Of a DNA stretch of 64,000 nt, positions 32,801 to 43,729 are shown piece by piece; position 1 is the first letter of the stretch; each line of letters begins with the position of its first letter. The notes below the pieces were generated by a model. It had not been told where the DNA came from. It searched no databases and saw only the letters and a program-made list of their open reading frames with translations. Source of the DNA: Scolanthus callimorphus (Eukaryota; Cnidaria; Anthozoa; Actiniaria; Edwardsiidae); NCBI GenBank assembly GCA_033964015.1, contig CM066919.1, positions 2,818,101 to 2,882,100 on the forward strand, written 5' to 3'. Both the position numbers and the translations under genes were made by a program.

Positions 32801-35184
32801 AGGATAATGGTTTTATTATTCAGCACATCGATAGCACCAAAAAATACCAGAAATGATTTACTTTTGCGTATTACTACGAGCTCAACGTATCATATTTCAC
32901 TAAAACGACGGATTTCGCAGGATATATGTCATGTACAGAAGACAGATATTGGTGTTCCAATGACCATATTTGGGCAGTGCATCGATGTGCTGAATAATAA
33001 CATTGGATAGTTTGCCCAAGGAAATTTCTGATCTTCACAATAAATGAACGGGTCGGTGTAAGAACCACCTAAGTGACCTTTTGGACTGTTTTTCGATTTT
33101 CCGATTTTTCACAAACAAACTACGGAAACATTGTTAAAATAGCCTAAAACTAGCCTCTCTGCATTTTCCCACAAAAATCGCTGCGAGAACGCTGTAAAAC
33201 GGCCTCTAACCAGTGGCTTTATCAACAACGACCTAAGAGACTATTCAGACTGTTTATCGGTTTTTAAAAATTCTGCGCAAATCATGTTCAAAGAGTCTAA
33301 GTTCCTAAAAATCGCGGTGAGGACGATGTAAAACGACCTTAGCCTTAAACCCTTAACCCTAAACTCAATCTAACCCGAACTTAAATCTAATCCGAAGGCT
33401 AAACCTAACCCTAGAAGTGGCACAAAGCCAAGGGTTTTGCCTATAAAGCCGCAAAGATTTGTCTATTGTTTTGAATTGAAAAGAGCTTTTCATCCTACCT
33501 GGCGCATTGTTAACCCTTTGTAGCCCAAATTTATCTCTGTAATTTCGCTTATTTTGCAAGGTTCTTCTACTTGAAAAAGTTAAAGACTTCCTGCTCCCCC
33601 CCCCCCCAAAAAAAAAACCCGCTGTTTGTAAAGACTAAGGGCTCACCCTTTTCAGTGAAGGCCGTTGGATTCTTGGTTTCGCTTGTCGAACAGAGAGCGA
33701 GCCATGAATTCGCTTTATAAGTGCTTTTTTTCAAGTCATTTTCTACTACAGGAGCCACTTTGCTTGCATCATAAAGCAAACAAAGTCGGTAGAGACAAAC
33801 TTGTGGAAGAAGTCACAAGTGAGGAGCAAATTTTACGAGCAAAATCGAGTCACAAAGAATTTGGCAGGCCGTGTGATGACTCGTCTAGTATTATGAAGCT
33901 TCTCTGTTGTTCTGTAGCAGGATTTCAGCACTGTCAAGACAATTTGGGTTAGTTTTGAATCCAAAAGAATGCATTCGGCGCAATATTCAGTTGACAGGTG
34001 CGAGTGACTAGGCACTTATAAAAAAATATCTAAAACCGGGGCCAGGGAGGAAGTGCTGTCAATTTTTTAAAGTTTTACCCATAATGCCTTGCGCTTGAAA
34101 AAAGGAAGACACTGTTTTACAGCGATCTCGCGGCGATTTTTTTTGGAAAATGCAGAGAGGCTAGTTTTAGGCTATTTTAACAATGTTTCTGCAGTTTGTT
34201 TGTCAAAAATCGGAAAATCGAAAAACAGTCCAAAAGATCACTTAGGTGGTTCTTACACCGACCCGTTCAAATATTATGTGAAGTTTGAATATCAAATTCA
34301 ATTTTGGATGGAAAATGTATTTCCCACATCATAGAGACCTTATTAATTTTATTGTACAATGCTAAAATTTTAGAGAAACAGGCAACATTATACACTTAAT
34401 GACTGCTTCCGTGGGAAACAGAGAGTTTTGTTTTCCCGAGAATCTTCATCGAGATTCGAGGGAAAACAAAGCTCGCTGTTTCTCGAGGGTGCAGTCATTT
34501 AGTGTTTTATTATATAGCAAAAAGAAAATACTGTAAAAACAGTCTGCCGAAATTTCTCGCTCTAGCGATGTCGCCCACGTGGGCAACAATGTTTAATTGT
34601 AGCCCGCATGGGCTACATTGAATTTGTAGCCCGCCACGTGACCACGATAGAACCAATCAGAGCGCGCTTTGATCAAATAAACACGAGCTATTATAATAAT
34701 GGCTGATATTTGCCCAAAAAGGTGGGCACTATCCATGTCAGGTGATCACTCTCGACCAATAAGAATGCTTCAAGATTTTTTGCTCTGTCTCCTTGGAAAA
34801 ATTCAAGATGAGTGCCATACATTAACTGTATTTTTCCCAGGAAAATTTCAGGAAATTTCAAGATGATCTCCAGATTTTTGAAGTCCTGGGGTTGACGTCC
34901 CTGCTATTCAAATTATGCTTTGATGCATTTCCAATGGAAAGTTGGTGAAAAGACCCCTCCCAGTGCCAGATAGAGATCCCTCCCCCTGGAGTTTCTGTAG
35001 TCTCAAACTGGAACCCTTAAATCCCCCTCCCCCTAGCTAAGGGTATTGCATGCTTGCTATTGCATTAATCTTTTTTTGTATTTTGCAGTCTGTAAAGAAA
35101 ACAAAATCTGCAGTTTGTAGAGAGGGAATGTTGGTGGAGGGGGAATGTGCTGATGCAAAACAAGTCCATGATTTTTTTAAGTAG
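29885..35184 (+). CDS. TXNDC17: Thioredoxin domain-containing protein 17 (TRP14)
   Basis: The exons are 29885-30032, 32046-32127, 32601-32694 and 35089-35184. All introns are GT-AG with phases 1, 2 and 0, and the joined 420 bp gives 139 aa. The active site is W-C-P-D-C at residues 43-47, the signature of TRP14, a cytosolic disulfide reductase that is charged by thioredoxin reductase and reduces cystine and selected thiols. The start has a good context (aaaATGGC). Exon 2 supplies AEPFVEKGLDLAP and exon 3 the cis-proline loop TAIPTL. Exon 4 supplies LVEGEC and ends DFFK. The family norm is about 123 aa; the excess is about 14 residues at the start of exon 4 (SVKKTKSAVCREGM), which could reflect a shifted acceptor. 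The introns hold several MITEs. Confidence 0.93.
30379..30630. mobile_element. MITE in TXNDC17 intron 1, 252 bp, 6 bp target duplication
   Basis: The ends catacctgccaac and gttggcaggtatg are flanked by atgatg on both sides. The interior repeats aaaccgggag, as in the CAGGGACGT family, and has a C/A homopolymer run at 30447-30480. Confidence 0.7.
31844..31999. mobile_element. CAGGGACGT-family MITE in TXNDC17 intron 1
   Basis: AGGGACGTCAAC ... GAACGTCCCTG is flanked by caaaca on both sides (31838-31843, 32000-32005). The left terminal C appears lost. Confidence 0.7.
32812..33000. mobile_element. MITE in TXNDC17 intron 3, sister of 24235-24402
   Basis: ttattattcagcacatcgat is mirrored at the right. 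The interior shares gtacagaagacagatattgg-type sequence with the inverted sister copy. Confidence 0.7.
33046..34268. mobile_element. Long-TIR element in TXNDC17 intron 3, 1.22 kb, arms of about 155 bp
   Basis: gaacgggtcggtgtaagaac, and about 130 further bases including ctgtttttcgattttccg and gcctctctgcattttcc, are mirrored at 34114-34268. aaat flanks both ends. The interior (about 33480-34090) is a dispersed repeat found again at 54680-55240. No transposase ORF was seen. Confidence 0.75.
34392..34506. mobile_element. Hairpin MITE in TXNDC17 intron 3
   Basis: acacttaatgactgc..gggaaacag is mirrored by ctgtttctcgagggtgcagt, then catttagtgt. The inner stem is ttttcccgagaatc and gattcgagggaaaa. 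Confidence 0.7.
34800..34906. repeat. Partial CAGGGACGT-family end
   Basis: ctgtatttttcccagg..tttttgaagtcctgg, then ggttgacgtccctg, matches 49677-49759 in the same orientation. The other end was not found. Confidence 0.5.
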
Positions 35185-35707
35185 AGAGTTGGATTTGAAT
35201 AAGAATATCTCTGGTTGCTTTAATATTGCATTTGAAATAGTTAATTTATTTAAAGTAAACTAAATTCTGATGCACCTCATGCAAGATGATCCAGTGCTTG
35301 TGCAGTAGCTGACCAAAGATCACCTCCTCTTTATGCTGGGGGATTCATGGCAGTAAGGAAAAAGGAGCACTGGATCCTCGGGCATGATTGCATCTCTGCT
35401 AAACAACTAATTATAAAGAGATGATTAAATGGAAGCCTAACAGAGACTGCTTGCAGTCCCTTGCTAGGGGAATGCCCATAATAAGAGGTTAGAAGTCTTA
35501 CTTTGTGTGCGTAATAAGAGGTTAAAAGTCTAGTACTATGCATTTAAGCTGGGGTCACACACGTTTATCGTGACATGACCCTGGCATATATGCACAGTAC
35601 TAGGCACGTGCAAAGTAACACTTTTACCCTCTTGTTATGGACGTTCCCAGAGCAAGGGACTGCAGCCAGTCTACCTAACAGTACATGACTCCAAGTTAAG
35701 GTGTAAT
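35185..35707. other. TXNDC17 3' flank
   Basis: Presumed 3' UTR and intergenic sequence. A direct repeat of agaggttagaagtcttac / agaggttaaaagtctagtac occurs at about 35485-35535. No gene was seen. Confidence 0.4.
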
Positions 35708-35932
35708 GGGCAATTCCAGAAAATAATATATATCCCTGGGATGGGCAGCATTCAGAAATTCTGAATGGGGGGGGGGGGGGAGAAACTGGAAATACACAGT
35801 TCAACCTCTCCGGTATTATATATGCATGGGGGGAGGGGGGGATAAGCCATTTTGGAAATTCTGGATGCATGGGGATTCAAAAACTAGTGCCACCTGTGGT
35901 GGGGGTACATATTATATTTTCTGGAATTGCCC
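35708..35932. mobile_element. MITE, 225 bp, gggcaattccagaaaat ends
   Basis: The 17 bp ends are exact reverse complements, and ggaaattctgga dyads and G runs fill the middle. Related non-inverted phrases (ggaatttcca) occur at 28200 and 40790-40870. Confidence 0.75.
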
Positions 35933-38285
35933 AATTGTCAAATCAAAGATTGTGTTATTATTCAATATGTTCAACTAATGATATCATGACACTTGAGTGA
36001 TATGTGAGTCACCTGTGTGTTTCATTGCAAAAGGTTTACTGCAATTTTCATAATTCTGCAAAGTCTCCCCCAACTGCCGTTTTGTTGTCCGCCAGTCAAA
36101 CGTCTAAAGAGCCATGTAAGATTTTATGAATCCTCTACGAGATGTAAGTTAATATTTTGGAATAGATTTGGATACCTGAAAGATTGACAAGAGTGATAAT
36201 GTTATTATGGCTGAAAAATATTTGATTCCCTTGACCAAGTTAGTCAAGTTTGGCAATTGTGCAATTTGAAAAAAAGGGGTATGGATTTTTTTTCTGGAAT
36301 TGCACATTGGAATTTAAAAGTTGGAGTTCACAGACATTTATGAAGATTGCAGTAAAAGGTTTCTTTGCCTAAATAGATGTTATTACTATTACATATCATT
36401 AAAAAATATTTTTATGAATTATTAATAAATTATGAATGCCTCATTTAATGGATAACTTCAGAACTCAATACAACCAATTCAGTTTTGTTTGAAGTTTACC
36501 TCAAGGTGGACTCCAATCTTGTGTGTCAGCCATTTTTATACTTTATTTCCACATGGGCAGGAAGCTAGGAATATAGGTGATTTCCCTGACTGTGAGTTCA
36601 CAGGCAACATGAAAATCTGCTGGCAAAAGTTGGGGGGCTGCCAATTCCACTGGTGTCCATGAGGTAGTAAAATTGTATGTGTGTTATTATGTAAAGAATG
36701 TGATCACATGTTGAACAAGTGGGGGTGAGAAACAAGATCTGCAGCTTTTTGTTTCCGTGTGTGATTTATAATTAACAATTTTCAATGTGAATTTAAGTTC
36801 TAAAATAATCATCAGTTTGATAGTTCAAAACGTGTCCTACTTGGTGATTATGTTTGGAATATTTGCCATTATTGTATGTGATAGCGTGATGTAATCTGTA
36901 ACTTAATTTGATGTGTTTGAAGTGATTAGGAATATTAAGAATTAAAAGGTGATAATGCATATTATGATTATGATTATTGATGTGCATGGTGACAGAACTC
37001 CGTGATTTGTTTGGCCAAGAAGGGAGCGTTGTTGAGTATTTGAGTCTTTACAAAGTGAAGGACTCGCGTTTTCTACATGTTTCTATTGTTTGGTTGAGGT
37101 TTTGGGTCTTTGTATTAAAGGGCTGGTCACTGGGACGCAAACTCAAGGATATAATTACGCAAGTAGCAGGGACGTCAACCCTGTCGCTCGAAAAACCTTG
37201 AGACACCAAAATATAGCGCTTTTGAGACAGGAAAATACCTAAATATGCCTAAAATTTGCTGTATTTTATTAGTGGACCGGAAGCAAAAAAAAAAAAAACT
37301 TTTCAATTTTTCAAAGAAAACTGTGAAACCGTGAGATGAGGTAAAAAAACCGAGAGATTTGACGTCCCTGAAGTAATATTGGGTCGGCTTGCGCTGGGTG
37401 CTCGCCATTCTTACAATTCAAGGAAATTAACCATCAGCAGACGGTAAATGACAGTTTGCACAGCAAATAAGGGGAAGCGTTCTCATTACGAACCTCCTGA
37501 ACTCTTGACCACTTTTTTAAACTTGGGCTGGTTCTCACTGAACGCAAGCGCAAGGATATCAAACTCATACATTTACTTCTTTACTACTATTACTCTTGTG
37601 GTTCATGCAACATTACAACGCAAGCGCAAGAAAATCGACACATTGCGTTCCCTTCTTCTTCTTCTTCTTCCGTATGGGCTCACCTCCTTCCAGTAAAGAA
37701 GATTCTTGTGAGCTTTGTGCTGTGCAGTGTGGGTGCCAAAACAAAGCAAAGACAGTGCAGGTGAATTAAAAGTAAATTGAAGGTGTCTGTGTTTACGTCC
37801 TGCGCTTGCGTTACGGTGAGAAGTGTTCCATGTGCTCCGTGCTCAAGACTGCGGCGCGCTCCGCACAAAGAGCTATGATACTGCAATTTACATGACGTTT
37901 TTTTCAGTAGCATCTTCTCCCAGAAATAAACCTTTTCACTGATCTCGTAAAACATACAAGCAAACTTTTCATTTGCCCATATCCACCCCCACCCCGCCCC
38001 TTTCGAAAATACCTGGATCAGCCACTGCCTGACGCCAACTTGAATAACCAAAATGAAACTTGACAAAGCAATATTATTGGAGGAATATTAAAAAAGTGCC
38101 TACTGGTGCCAACGCAGTCGCGCACACATCTGAGCGGTAACACCACTATTCCAAAGCTTTTCTAAGTCGTGGGGTATTCTATCCAGTTCTTCACGGCTTG
38201 TCAAAATGCGGTCAGTTTCCAGACAGGTGTTGGTTTCCCTGTGGTTTGATCTATGAGAGGTACTGGAACTAGTTTGAAATTCAAA
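35933..38285. other. Intergenic between TXNDC17 and SKA2-like gene
   Basis: Apart from the MITE at 37167-37370, no feature is supported. ORFs of 60-128 codons lack motifs. The last 200 bp are the presumed SKA2-like promoter; no TATA box is obvious. Confidence 0.4.
37167..37370. mobile_element. CAGGGACGT-family MITE, 204 bp
   Basis: CAGGGACGTCAAC ... TTGACGTCCCTG is flanked by aagtag and aagtaa. The interior aligns with 16650-16844 (ccctgtcgctcgaaaa, ccttgagacaccaaaatata). Confidence 0.78.
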
Positions 38286-41200
38286 ATGGAGTCCGCCATC
38301 GATAAACTGGAAGCTCTTGTAAGTACGCTGATAATTCAGGCTCTCTTTAACCTTTTAGCTATATTTCCGACAACTTTCCAAGGCTTTATGATTCGTATCT
38401 TCGTTGTGGGATACATTTTCCCTCTTTAATTGTAAACGAAGAGCGCTGCGTGAAGCAAAATATCCGAAGGGATTTTGGCGCCAAAATATCTTGTTTTCCT
38501 CTTTTCTTGTTTATCTAGCTGCAAAAGACAGATTCCGATCTAAACTACGTTGCTCTGCGGCTCGATTATGACTTTTCGCACCAGTTTGGAAACAATGGCG
38601 AGTCTCAGGTAATCTATTAACATAAGCTTGATTTTGAATATCTTCCCTCTGCTCCAGAATTCACTTCTATCTCCTTTGTATTATTTGAAGTTGAAGAAAA
38701 CAAAGTAAAAAGCAAATGTACGTGTAGGGGGGGGGGGGGGGGGGGGTGTAGGGAGATAAAACGTGGCATCTACTCTACCCTGAAGCAACCGCAAAACTGT
38801 GTTATAGAAACTTTTAGAATCCGATGTGAAAGTGAAATACACTAAACAGTCTATTAAGGGTACTACTCACCAAGAAAACTGTCTCATAGAGTTGGTACTA
38901 TCTGCCACAGACCATTCCAATCAGATTGAAACGTTTGACAGGAATTGCACTAACCATTCTCGAGTTCACGTCTCTGCTTTGATGAATATTTTACCTTATT
39001 TCAAGGAGATTTCAAGATTGGTTATCAATCTCAATTAATCATTGGCCAATGTTAAGACAGGTTATTTTACAACTTCGAGCAACGTTTGGCCAAAAATAGT
39101 GTTACTCAATGATTTCTATCCTAATTTGTAGATTTGTGGTCCACATTTCAAAATATCACAAAAGACAGAGGACTGGGTTTGCGCCGCCACAGAAATAAGC
39201 TGTCAAAAATGGAAAAGTTCTATAGAATCTATATAGCCTCTGTTAACATCACCATTTTAGGTGCGAAAAATAATGATTGTCTATCTGTAAAAACTAAAAT
39301 TTATTTTCTCAGCTTCCTGTGGAAATTTTTTACCAGGACGATAATACACGAACTCTACCATGAAGACCTTTCAAATGAGACTAAATTCAAAGCAACAACT
39401 TTTTTATTTCGCTTTCTGGCAAAATTGCTTGAAGTTCTAGAAAAATCTGTTGTAATTATTTCACAAAGTTAACCCATCTAAATGAGCAGAGTAAGGAGTA
39501 TGCAAGCCAATCAGACATAATTTACTGTTCTTATGCTTCAAACATGGAGTTGTTATGTGGGATGCATGATAGAGAGGATTTCAGATGACTGTCATGAGTA
39601 AATCACAATTACTCCTATAGATTTTATTCAGAATTGGTGTAATTACTTTGCGATTGGTTTCACTCAGTCATATGAAAACTGCTCTACAGGTAACTCCATG
39701 CTTCAAACAATGATGGTCTTTTTTTGTTTGCAGTGAAAATCAATTAATAAATTAATATAGTTGGCAACCTAACAAATGTATGTACATAGTACCTCACTCT
39801 CAATACTGACTACCACCTTTATATGTCATTATACAGTTAAATCCACTGAAATTGCTGGAAAGAATAAAGAACTCTAGAGAAGAGCTTAAAACTATGGAAG
39901 CAGATGTACTGGAGATCCGCAAGGAGCAAAAGGTGAGAATATTATCATCACTAAGCATTGACGTGTATAGCAAGCTCATGTAGTTTTCAGTTTTTGGTTT
40001 AGAGGTGGAACACTCATTTCACTGATTGTGGGTGGCCTGCCTCCCCCTTGTCATCCTCAAATGGAGGATTCCAGCTGGCATGCATGCATGCACAAGGATC
40101 TCGTCCTTGAAATGTAACACAACTCAGGGCTTGAAATAGCAGCCTGCCAAATGGCCAAAATGACAAGCTGCAAATGACAGGCCTCATTGAATATTTGGCA
40201 GTCCAAAAGATAATGGAAAGCCAAAAGCAAATAATCTACCCCTACACATATTATCTCTGAAAGTTGTAAAATGGAAATACTGTGACCTCAGCCTTGAAAA
40301 TACTGACCTCAACCTCTGCTCTTGGTCAGTATTTTCAAGACCTCGGTCACAGTATTTCAGGATCCGGACCTCCCAACCGGTAAATGACATACATGTAACT
40401 TTATTTCAATTCAAGTTCCATCTAGTTCATTTTGCATGTCAAAATATAAAAAAATGGTAGGCGAAAATTTGTTGCATTGTCAAAAAGACTGTGGCCTGCA
40501 GCTACCGACATGCAGCACATGAATTCCTTATAGCTGGAATCATCCATTCTACTGTGCATCAATTTCTTGGTCAAAAGCCCGTTGAAAGAAGAATACTTTT
40601 GGTGGTATTACGAAATAGTCAATGATACAATTCCAATTTCCTCATTTTAGGAAGTACAAGAGCAATTATACAGTAACTTGTTACCCTCACAACAGATTTT
40701 ACAGATGCTACAGCAGCAAACAGGCCTACAGGTAATGGATGTGAATTAAGATTGTGATTCCAGAAAACATCTATACCCCCTCCCCCCTGGAATTTCCAGA
40801 GGATAAACAGTATTTGTATGGAGAAAATCAGGTAAATTGACCCCCCACCCCACTGGAATTTCCAATCTCTTCCTTGGGGGGGGGGGGGATATTTGCTGGA
40901 ACCACACATTCATTCGTAATCTTTCGCCTTTCATTGTTCTTGTCAATAAAATCTTAGGAAGTTTTGCTTTTGGTCTGTTATGTTTTGTCTTGCAATATGA
41001 TAGGTGTCAGAAAAGACTGATGAAGAAGAGTTCTTGAGATGTGCTGCTCCTGATAGTCAAGGTAAGACTTGCACTTCTCGTGGGGATGACAATGATCGAG
41101 GTCCAAACATTCTTTATCATTCAAAGGAAAAAATTAATTAGAACACAAGACATTTTCCAATAATGGGAATTTAGAATAGAGGGAAAAGCCAATATTTTCC

Positions 41201-42939
41201 CATGCATTAATTTGACAATCTCCCCATAGATAGAAAGATAATAGATACGTAGATAGATAGTTAAGCATTAGTGCACAGTATGGTCAAATGACCATGGCCT
41301 TATTGGCAAAGAGGAGAATAGAGCATGGTGTGATGTTGGGAGAGACATGAGAACGTTGGTTGAACTTGTCTCTGCCAATATCACAACCATCAAGTCCTCT
41401 ATTTTGCAGATAATCTCATAGGAAGTTGTGCTCTAATGCTTGTACATATGATATAGCATGGGAGATCCATTATTGTATTGATGAAATAGATTTTAGCTCT
41501 TGAGTGTAGTTATTTGTAGCAGGAGAGAAGCCCAACACAATGTTGACCTCTAACAGTTTTGCTCTTATATTACTGTCTTACTATTCTTTTTTTTAGAAGA
41601 TGTTACCAGGTCAAGTCTTGGCTGTAAAAGCACAAATAAAGAGGAGTGCAGTAAAGAAAACAGCAATACAAATAATGTTCAATACCCAGGTAAGGATGAG
41701 TTTTACAGAGCAAAACAAGCAACATTGAGGGGTATTATCAAAATATTGCCAAACTAAATGTGGTTCAAATGCATTTGTTGTGATGGCGTGGCTCGGCAAT
41801 AGGGCATGTTTGGGGTGGGGGTTCTTCCTCCTCGTACAATATGCAAAGCAGAATAAAAAAAATAGAGCTCATGTGTTGTTTGTGTTTCTCTTGCAAAACA
41901 ACCACAGACAACACGAATGGTAGTACTGAGATCAAGAGAACCTTGAAGGAGTTTTTACCTGTGACAGAATCAGAGTTCAATGGGGTGTCAGAGCTTGTAA
42001 GAGGACGTGCCAAGCTAGAGGCTGTAAATAAGGTATTACCTACTGTACATGCTCATGTTTTATAAATTAATGGTTCACTATTTTTTTAGAGCTTTCTATT
42101 TTCTTGAAGGTTCATCAAGTTTTATTTGATCATTTCAAGAAACACAAGAAGAGGTATAATACAACTTATTCAATATAAAATCTAATTGATTTTGCAAGGT
42201 TTTTTTCTGTAGAATTTTCTGTCCCTTACTGTCAATAATTTGTTTACTCTTGTCTTTTCCAGTTCGCCGCTTACACCACAAGACATGACTAAAATGGGAC
42301 TGAAAATCACAGGGGCAACTGGTCTAGCAAAACTCAAGGTATTACCCACAGCTTAAGTCATTTGGCACTGCACATTTGTTGGGTTAAGGTTTTAATTTTT
42401 TCTGTTCCACCAGTGAAACCATCTAAGCCAATCAGTCCTTCCCTTAATTTGCCTTGCCTATAGGTGACATGATCGTGACATCACAGCATGTCATGAAATC
42501 TTCAACTTTTGATACAGGCCTCCTAGTTACAATCCATCCATACCACATGGCACTCTTCAAATAATATGCTCTTTCTAAAGGTGGCAGATTACCATCTGAA
42601 AAGGTATGGACTCAGGTCTTTCTCAGTGAATGCGCCCAAGTTATGGAATACATTGCTCTTAGATGTAAGGCAGTCACCATTTTCTTTTTGTGCAGGCTTT
42701 TGGTTGACCCTTATTCTTAACCTTATTAGTAAATATTATTTTAAATATATATTGCAACATATATTTAAAATCAGAGATAAATATCACATGTAGTTGCAAT
42801 GTGCACTGTATGGGCCCTGTATGTGGGAACGAAACCTTTTAATAGGTACATTGATATTATGATTGCTCCATTGCAGGTTTTGAGAGCTCTCAAGATTATT
42901 AACCTCACAAATAAGGGAGCAGCACAGTGGCTAATTTAA
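38286..42939 (+). CDS. SKA2: SKA2-like kinetochore protein with SKA1-like C-terminal winged helix
   Basis: The ten exons are 38286-38318, 38519-38608, 39837-39932, 40651-40731, 41004-41061, 41597-41689, 41908-42032, 42110-42153, 42263-42338 and 42877-42939. All borders are GT-AG and the phases fit, giving 759 bp and 252 aa. Residues 1-100 read as the SKA2 coiled-coil region: M-E-x-x-x-D-K-L-E, QKTDSDLNYVALRLDYD, NPLKLLERIK, EQKE and QQQTGL all have counterparts in vertebrate SKA2, whose known length is about 121 aa. Residues about 166-252 (FLPVTESEFNGVSELVRGR..AVNK, then DMTKMGLKITG, LAKLKVLRALKIINLTNKGA) resemble the microtubule-binding winged helix of SKA1. The product would act in the Ska complex that couples kinetochores to spindle microtubules. 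The exon 8 acceptor (ttgaag) is weak but is the only one that keeps the frame. An alternative is two transcripts sharing the locus. Confidence 0.83.
40274..40390. mobile_element. MITE in SKA2-like intron 3
   Basis: aaatactgtgacctc..aaaatactgac is mirrored by gtcagtattttcaagacctc and ggtcacagtattt, followed by a non-inverted tail to ccaaccggtaaatgac. The right half recurs at 45168-45243. Confidence 0.65.
40746..40912. repeat. ggaatttcca repeat in SKA2-like intron 4
   Basis: cccctcccccctggaatttcca and cccccaccccactggaatttcca alternate, then a G run of about 13. Similar phrases lie at 26480-26570 and 35708-35932. Confidence 0.45.
41264..41440. mobile_element. Unsplit relative of the MITE at 32-104 / 5163-5216
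   Basis: agcattagtgcaca ... tgtgctctaatgct ends, with gtgatgttgggagagacatg and gagaacgtt inside. It lies in SKA2-like intron 5, just after a tagata microsatellite (about 41228-41262). Confidence 0.7.
42566..42793 (+). pseudogene. LINE reverse-transcriptase C-terminal fragment in SKA2-like intron 9
   Basis: The frame YGLRSFSVNAPKLWNTLLLD, then VRQSP, matches the conserved tail that follows the RT domain in CR1/L2-like LINE ORF2 proteins (RSFSxxAPxLWNxLP). No catalytic RT motif remains. Confidence 0.65.
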
Positions 42940-43729
42940 CAAGTTTTAAAACTGTTATGGTTACTGTAGTGGCCTTTTCCTAAACATTTTAAAGAACTTG
43001 TGTTAGTATTTTTCTTAGCCCAAAAATTTGAGCAATATCGCAGGAAAGAAAAATGACAGTGCTCGACCTTAACTTTTTTGGTCACTAGTCCCAGGACATG
43101 TAGCACAGAAAAGTTATTTGCCCTAGTCAAGTTATGGTATGAAAAATTGTTGTAAATTAATATAGACCAAGCCTATATTCATACCATATAAATGTAACTT
43201 ACTTACCAATGCCCATTACTCATTAGTCTCAAAAATTATCTTCATTAGCCTTCCTGTGGACTTGTTCAGTCATCGTGAACTGGTGACTGGATGAAAGCAA
43301 TACGAAAGACAAATATTTTTAATGAAAAGATGATAGCTTCAAGAGTTTGACACAAAACTTGCTCAACAAACAGTGTGAACATTTTTAAACAACAAACCAC
43401 AAACCAGCAAAATGTTTTATGTTTATATTTCGCACAAAATTGTTGCTTGTCCTGTGACTAGTTCCCCTGAGTTTCCACTTGTCCTGAAGCACTTCTTACT
43501 TGCCCAGGACAAGTGGACACCCGCCAAGGTCGAGCACTGAATGACAAGGTCATTTTCCTGTTAGTATTTTTCTTAGCCCAAAAATCTGAGCAACATTGAA
43601 GGGAAAGAAAAATGACAGGGTCATTTTCCTCCTCAATACCAGGACTTGCAGTTATTCTCTGATTTGGTTAAGAAGGTGCATATTTTCTGAAATGTAAATC
43701 CATTTTGAAAATAAATTACTTAGTCAATT
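42940..43729. mobile_element. SKA2/IBA57 convergent spacer; TIR element 43058-43538
   Basis: The ends agtgctcgacctt and aaggtcgagcact define an element of about 480 bp. It sits in the first of two copies of a phrase of about 70 bp (gttagtatttttcttagccc, at about 42998-43057 and 43560-43620), so the site itself is duplicated. It includes the 3' UTRs of both genes. Confidence 0.65.

Noticed and set aside
33340..33420. Interstitial telomere-like cctaaccct tract
   Set aside because: Irregular units, not a true array; it is part of the long-TIR element interior.
39134..39472. 112-codon plus ORF in SKA2-like intron 2
   Set aside because: No domain recognised, and it lies inside an intron whose flanking exons join perfectly.
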